Shown here: positions 61,069 through 64,000 of the stretch, piece after piece
Layout: the number at the start of each line of letters is the position of its first letter
Position numbering within the stretch: position 1 is the first letter of the stretch
Source of the DNA: Paludibacter sp.
Lineage (GTDB): Bacteria; Bacteroidota; Bacteroidia; Bacteroidales; Paludibacteraceae
Direction of reading: 5' to 3'
Assembly (NCBI GenBank): GCA_024710005.1
Contig: JANJVQ010000032.1
Coordinates: 45,197-109,196 of the forward strand
DNA: 64,000 bases
Notes under the pieces: generated by a model
Databases searched by the model: none
The model's input: only the letters and a program-made list of their open reading frames with translations
What the model was told of the DNA's origin: nothing
Translations under genes and position numbers: made by a program

Positions 61069-61602
61069 CTATCTTTTTCGCTTGTAATACAATTGTATTA
61101 AACCTGTATCAAATGACTTTGCACTCATAAACTCAAGTTCCTGTTCGGGTCTACTGTCCTTGAATAATCTTGTCCCGTTGCCAACCAAAACAGGTATAAT
61201 TGAAATTATCAATTCGTCTATCAGGTCATGTTGTAAAAGTTCATTTATAATTTCTGCTCCACCATCACAATAAATATTTAATCCACTTTCCGATTTAAGC
61301 TGTTGAACAAGTTCTGTCAGGTTTCCTGTATAAAAGGTAGTTCTGCCTATTTTTGGTCTTTCAGTTCTTGTAATTACATAAACATCACGTTGTCCATTAT
61401 CATAATGAGAAGAACCTATTTCTTTAAGCACAAAGTCATAGGTTTTTCTCCCAAGAATTATGGTATCAATATTAGCTGTAAATTCAGAATAACCGTAGTC
61501 TTCTCCATCTTTTTCAACTAATTTCAGGAAGCTTAGGTCATCATTTGGTTTTGCAATGTACCCATCTAAACTTGTCGCTATGAAAAGTGATAATTTTCGC
61601 AT
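61069..61602 (-). CDS. Dihydrofolate reductase / RibD C-terminal family reductase
   Basis: NADPH-type reductase fold of 177 residues. It begins KLSLFIATSLDGYIAKPNDD and has TIILGRKTYDFVL (about residue 46), LNIYCDGGAEIINELL (about 108) and IISIIPVLVGNGTRLF (about 131), the signatures of the RibD C-terminal/YwjB group rather than classical FolA. The physiological substrate is unknown. It stands alone with leaders on both sides and borders the IS91-type element; genes of this kind are frequent passengers in accessory regions. Confidence 0.88.
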   Translation of the reverse strand: MRKLSLFIATSLDGYIAKPNDDLSFLKLVEKDGEDYGYSEFTANIDTIILGRKTYDFVLKEIGSSHYDNGQRDVYVITRTERPKIGRTTFYTGNLTELVQQLKSESGLNIYCDGGAEIINELLQHDLIDELIISIIPVLVGNGTRLFKDSRPEQELEFMSAKSFDTGLIQLYYKRKR

Positions 61603-61953
61603 TGTTTTATTTTTACTAATTGTTTTGTGTTATTGTGTTGTTCAATTTGCTGTTGTACAAGAATGAGAAGCACTAAGTGTACAACACCCGAATGGGTGCA
61701 CATAGTGCGTGTTGAACTAAATTCCCTCCGGGAAAGGCTTTAAATAACTCATTTTTTAGAACATTATTTTAAGATTTCCGTTTCAAGATGCTGAAAGAGG
61801 AATTACCAGTTCCTTTAAAATTCTAAATCTCCCAATTTATTCATTTTAATTTTTCAGCATCATGAAACAAAAATCAGAATTTTCTATTATTGGTCAGGCA
61901 CTGCTCATTATTCCTGGCTTCGACCGCGTGTATCAAAACTTGAACAGCAGGTT

Positions 61954-62763
61954 GTGCTGCGTGGACAAGCTAAAAGCACCTTCGAAAACTACATTCATCG
62001 CATTGCTCAGGTCTGTCTGCATTTCAACTGCCTGCCCGAAGAGGTAATCGAAGATGAGCTGAACGACTATCTTGCCGGATTGGCTTTGTCGGCTAAATCT
62101 CCTTCACGAAGCGCTTTCAAGCATTCAGTTTATGGTCTTCGATATTACTACCGTTACGTGGGACTCCCAACGCGTGCCGTAAAACTGCCTTCGCTTAAAA
62201 AGGATGCCCGACTGCCTGATATTCTCAATAAAGCGGAACTTAAAAAACTCTTCGTGGCTCCCACTTTGCTCAAACATCGCATCCTGCTAATGCTTATCTA
62301 CTCTGCCGGATTGCGTTCCTCTGAACTGATTAACCTTAAAATTGCAGATATCGATTTCGAGAGATCTTCTATTCATATCCGGCGTAGCAAATATAACAAA
62401 GACCGTATTGTGCCACTCTCCCTTTATATGGCTGTCGGACTTCAAAAGTATCTTGCGCTTGAACAACCCCTTACATGGCTTTTTAATGGAAAACTGCTTG
62501 GTTCGACCTATTCCTCAAAAGCCATAGCCTGGGTCATGCGGGAAGCTGTGAAAGAAGCCGGCATTGCCAAAAGTGTAACGGTTCATTCACTTCGTCATTC
62601 CTATGCCACACATTTGATTGAAGACGGATTGAATATTATCACTGTCAAAGATCTGCTGGGGCATTCCAAAATTGAAACAACCATGGTTTACCTGCATATA
62701 GCCCAATGTCCCCTGATTCAGGCGCATAGTCCGCTGGATACGCTTTATCCACAGCAAAGATAA
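61954..62763 (+). CDS. Tyrosine-type site-specific recombinase/integrase of the IS91-type element
   Basis: From a GTG at 61954 the open frame gives 269 residues. A SAM-like core-binding part (STFENYIHRIAQVCLHF) is followed by the catalytic domain with R in SAGLRSSELINLK (about residue 119), HSLRHSYATHLIEDG (about 211), LGHSKIETTMVYLHI (His and the nucleophile Tyr). The true N-terminus seems to lie in another frame: from 61862 the text MKQKSEFSIIGQALLIIPGF runs to about 61936, and adding one A in the CAAAAC run at 61934-61939 joins it to KLEQQVVLRGQAKSTF in this frame. So the gene is either frameshifted or starts late. Its stop overlaps the transposase ATG. Confidence 0.85.
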   Translation: MLRGQAKSTFENYIHRIAQVCLHFNCLPEEVIEDELNDYLAGLALSAKSPSRSAFKHSVYGLRYYYRYVGLPTRAVKLPSLKKDARLPDILNKAELKKLFVAPTLLKHRILLMLIYSAGLRSSELINLKIADIDFERSSIHIRRSKYNKDRIVPLSLYMAVGLQKYLALEQPLTWLFNGKLLGSTYSSKAIAWVMREAVKEAGIAKSVTVHSLRHSYATHLIEDGLNIITVKDLLGHSKIETTMVYLHIAQCPLIQAHSPLDTLYPQQR

Positions 62764-63923
62764 TGAATCGCTCCATATTCGAGGTAGCCCGCGTAATAAA
62801 ACGTTTCGGGGCTGAGTTTGGTATGCAATCTCATCCCAATAATTATCAGCTTACCGTACTCAATGCTTTGCAGCAATGCCGGACAGCTGAGCTGGGAGGT
62901 CATAAAGACAAGTGCAACAACCCGGCTTGTTCCCACGAGCATTACAGTTATAATAGTTGCGGCAATCGCCATTGCCCCAAATGTCAAATAGCACGTCAGA
63001 TGCTTTGGGCTGAAGACCGTATGCGGGATGCGCTCAATGTAAAGCATTTTCACGTGGTGTTTACCGTACCCGATGAGTTGAATGAAATCTGTCTGATCGA
63101 CAGCAAATTCTTTTACTCATCACTCTTTGCCTGTGCATGGAATACCCTGCGCAGTTTTGGTTACTCTCATCACGGGGTCGAAACCGGAGCTATATGTGTG
63201 CTTCACACCTGGGGAGCAAACCTCTCGTTGCATCCGCACCTGCATTGCTTGGTTCCCGCAGCTGGTCTGAACGCACGAGGAAAGATACTGGACATTGGCC
63301 GTGAAGGGAAATACCTGTATCCGGTGAAGCAAATGAGTGCTGTGTTTCGGGGAAAGTTACTTCTGAGATTGAAACTGCATCTCAAAAAACAAAACCGGTT
63401 TACCTGTGACATTCAGCAGACAATTGACCTTTGCTACGCCAAACCCTGGGTCATCTACTCGGAGCCATCCATGGGCAATGCTAAGCAAATTGTTGAATAC
63501 TTAGCAAAATACACCCATCGGGTAGCCATCAGCAATACACGTATCAAAAACATCGACGAGCGCAATGTCACTTTCTCCTATAAGGATTATGCCGATAATG
63601 CCAATCAGAAACTGATGACCCTCACGGGGGTGGAGTTCCTGCGTCGATTTGCCATGCACATCCTGCCGCGTGGTTTTGTCAAGATACGCTATTACGGTAT
63701 TCTTGCCAGCAGCTATAAAGAGCAGGTGAAGCACCTCAAAAGCAGACCCGACATCCTCCAACTTACCGAAACCCGGCAGCAGCGAATGGTCAGGATTACC
63801 GGTTTTGACTCCTGTAAATGTCCCATATGCAAAACAGGAAACCTGACTGTAATGGAAATACTTCCCCGAATCCGTTCGCCCGATAATGTCTTTTACCCAC
63901 GAACTAACCACCAAAACCTCTGA
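62763..63923 (+). CDS. IS91 family transposase (Y2 HUH)
   Basis: Rolling-circle transposase of 386 residues. The N-terminal zinc-binding region has CNNPACSHEHYSYNSCGNRHCPKCQ (shown in parts CNNPACSHEH and CGNRHCPKCQ, about residues 50-75). HUH motif is SLHPHLHCLVP (about 160) and the double-tyrosine motif EYLAKYTHRVA (about 246). KIRYYGILAS follows, with a C-terminal CPICKTG. These are the features of the IS91/IS801/ISCR-like family. The start ATG overlaps the recombinase stop (TAATG), so the two are translationally coupled. The frame looks intact. Confidence 0.94.
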   Translation: MNRSIFEVARVIKRFGAEFGMQSHPNNYQLTVLNALQQCRTAELGGHKDKCNNPACSHEHYSYNSCGNRHCPKCQIARQMLWAEDRMRDALNVKHFHVVFTVPDELNEICLIDSKFFYSSLFACAWNTLRSFGYSHHGVETGAICVLHTWGANLSLHPHLHCLVPAAGLNARGKILDIGREGKYLYPVKQMSAVFRGKLLLRLKLHLKKQNRFTCDIQQTIDLCYAKPWVIYSEPSMGNAKQIVEYLAKYTHRVAISNTRIKNIDERNVTFSYKDYADNANQKLMTLTGVEFLRRFAMHILPRGFVKIRYYGILASSYKEQVKHLKSRPDILQLTETRQQRMVRITGFDSCKCPICKTGNLTVMEILPRIRSPDNVFYPRTNHQNL

Positions 63924-63939
63924 TCAATAGCCTGCAAGC

Positions 63940-63956
63940 CCTGTTTCAAACAGGGA
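63940..63956. repeat. Hairpin at the candidate 3' end of the IS91-type element
   Basis: Perfect 8-bp stem CCCTGTTT / AAACAGGG with a single-base loop, 17 bp after the transposase stop, in the position of an oriIS-type recognition hairpin. Confidence 0.5.
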
Positions 63957-64000
63957 CGGCCATTACTATGTCTTAACGTAAGCAAAAACCGCTGTTTCTG

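Larger units (their letters stand above)
61670..63956 (+). mobile_element. IS91-type element with a tyrosine recombinase plus Y2 transposase
   Basis: Two overlapping genes, a tyrosine recombinase and an IS91/IS801-like HUH transposase, share a TAATG stop/start. On the left lies a hairpin (61670-61708, outer GCACTA/TAGTGC, inner CACCC/GGGTG) and a smaller one TTCCC/GGGAA (61722-61734). On the right, 17 bp past the transposase stop, is a perfect hairpin CCCTGTTT-C-AAACAGGG (63940-63956), a candidate oriIS. IS91 elements have no inverted terminal repeats or target duplication, so both ends are estimates. Confidence 0.65.

Noticed and set aside
61930..61942. Programmed -1 frameshift in the recombinase
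   Set aside because: CAAAAC is not a canonical X XXY YYZ slippery heptamer and no strong downstream hairpin is obvious, so a simple indel or sequencing error is preferred.

Overview
The window looks like a chromosomal stretch of a fermentative, anaerobic member of the Bacteroidota, most likely order Bacteroidales. Four things point there: Bacteroidota-type promoters (TAnnTTTG -7 boxes), a short RpoD without region 1.1, lineage-typical proteins (DUF5723 barrel, huge alpha-2-macroglobulin-like protein, FtsK-LolA-TrxB cluster), and fermentative redox enzymes (pyruvate:ferredoxin oxidoreductase, trimeric NAD-linked [FeFe] hydrogenase, NADP-glutamate dehydrogenase). No species is assigned.

Layout. 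1-2.3 kb: 3' end of PFOR, then a REP-associated tyrosine transposase (RAYT) flanked and internally invaded by its palindromic REP repeats. 2.3-6.5 kb: leftward operon of peptidase M16, O-methyltransferase, thioesterase, SufT-like protein, LpxH-like hydrolase and SurE. 6.7-12.3 kb: topoisomerase III, ferredoxin-NADP reductase, a DUF2721 protein and NAD synthetase. 12.3-21.4 kb: accessory/defence block with a decayed second RAYT, a HigB-like toxin with an HTH-ImmA antitoxin, and a large Eco57I-type DNA methyltransferase paired with a PLD-SNF2 helicase. 21.5-23.7 kb: a lipoprotein and a repeat-rich gene-poor stretch. 23.7-33 kb: Sua5, MATE exporter, alpha-2-macroglobulin-like protein, RecA. 33-37.7 kb: [FeFe] hydrogenase operon. 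37.9-52.1 kb: housekeeping genes (rpoD, degQ-like, gdhA, a PEP-binding protein with receiver-like N-terminus, peptide transporter, ABC ATPase, ftsK, lolA-like, trxB, tRNA-Pro). 52.3-58.6 kb: a giant lipoprotein, a DUF5723 barrel and a PhoH-family ATPase. 58.7-64 kb: accessory tail with a secreted protein abutting a methyltransferase remnant, methionine aminopeptidase, a DHFR/RibD-like reductase, and an IS91-type element carrying a tyrosine recombinase.

How the genes fit together. PFOR makes reduced ferredoxin from pyruvate; the HydABC-type hydrogenase can oxidise ferredoxin plus NADH together to release H2; ferredoxin-NADP reductase and GdhA link ferredoxin and NADPH to nitrogen assimilation. 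The helicase, methyltransferase, toxin and antitoxin all point leftward and resemble a restriction-type defence unit with an attached toxin-antitoxin pair.

The most unusual signal is in the non-coding DNA. Tandem heptads (AGYGRNN: AGTGGTT, AGCGGAA, AGCGAAT) start within 0-2 bases of many stop codons. There are also octad arrays, several 21-24 bp mini-arrays, REP palindromes (one supplies the PFOR stop codon), and a perfect 30-bp inverted repeat between topB and the ferredoxin reductase gene. All functional calls come from reading motifs by eye; no database search was run.
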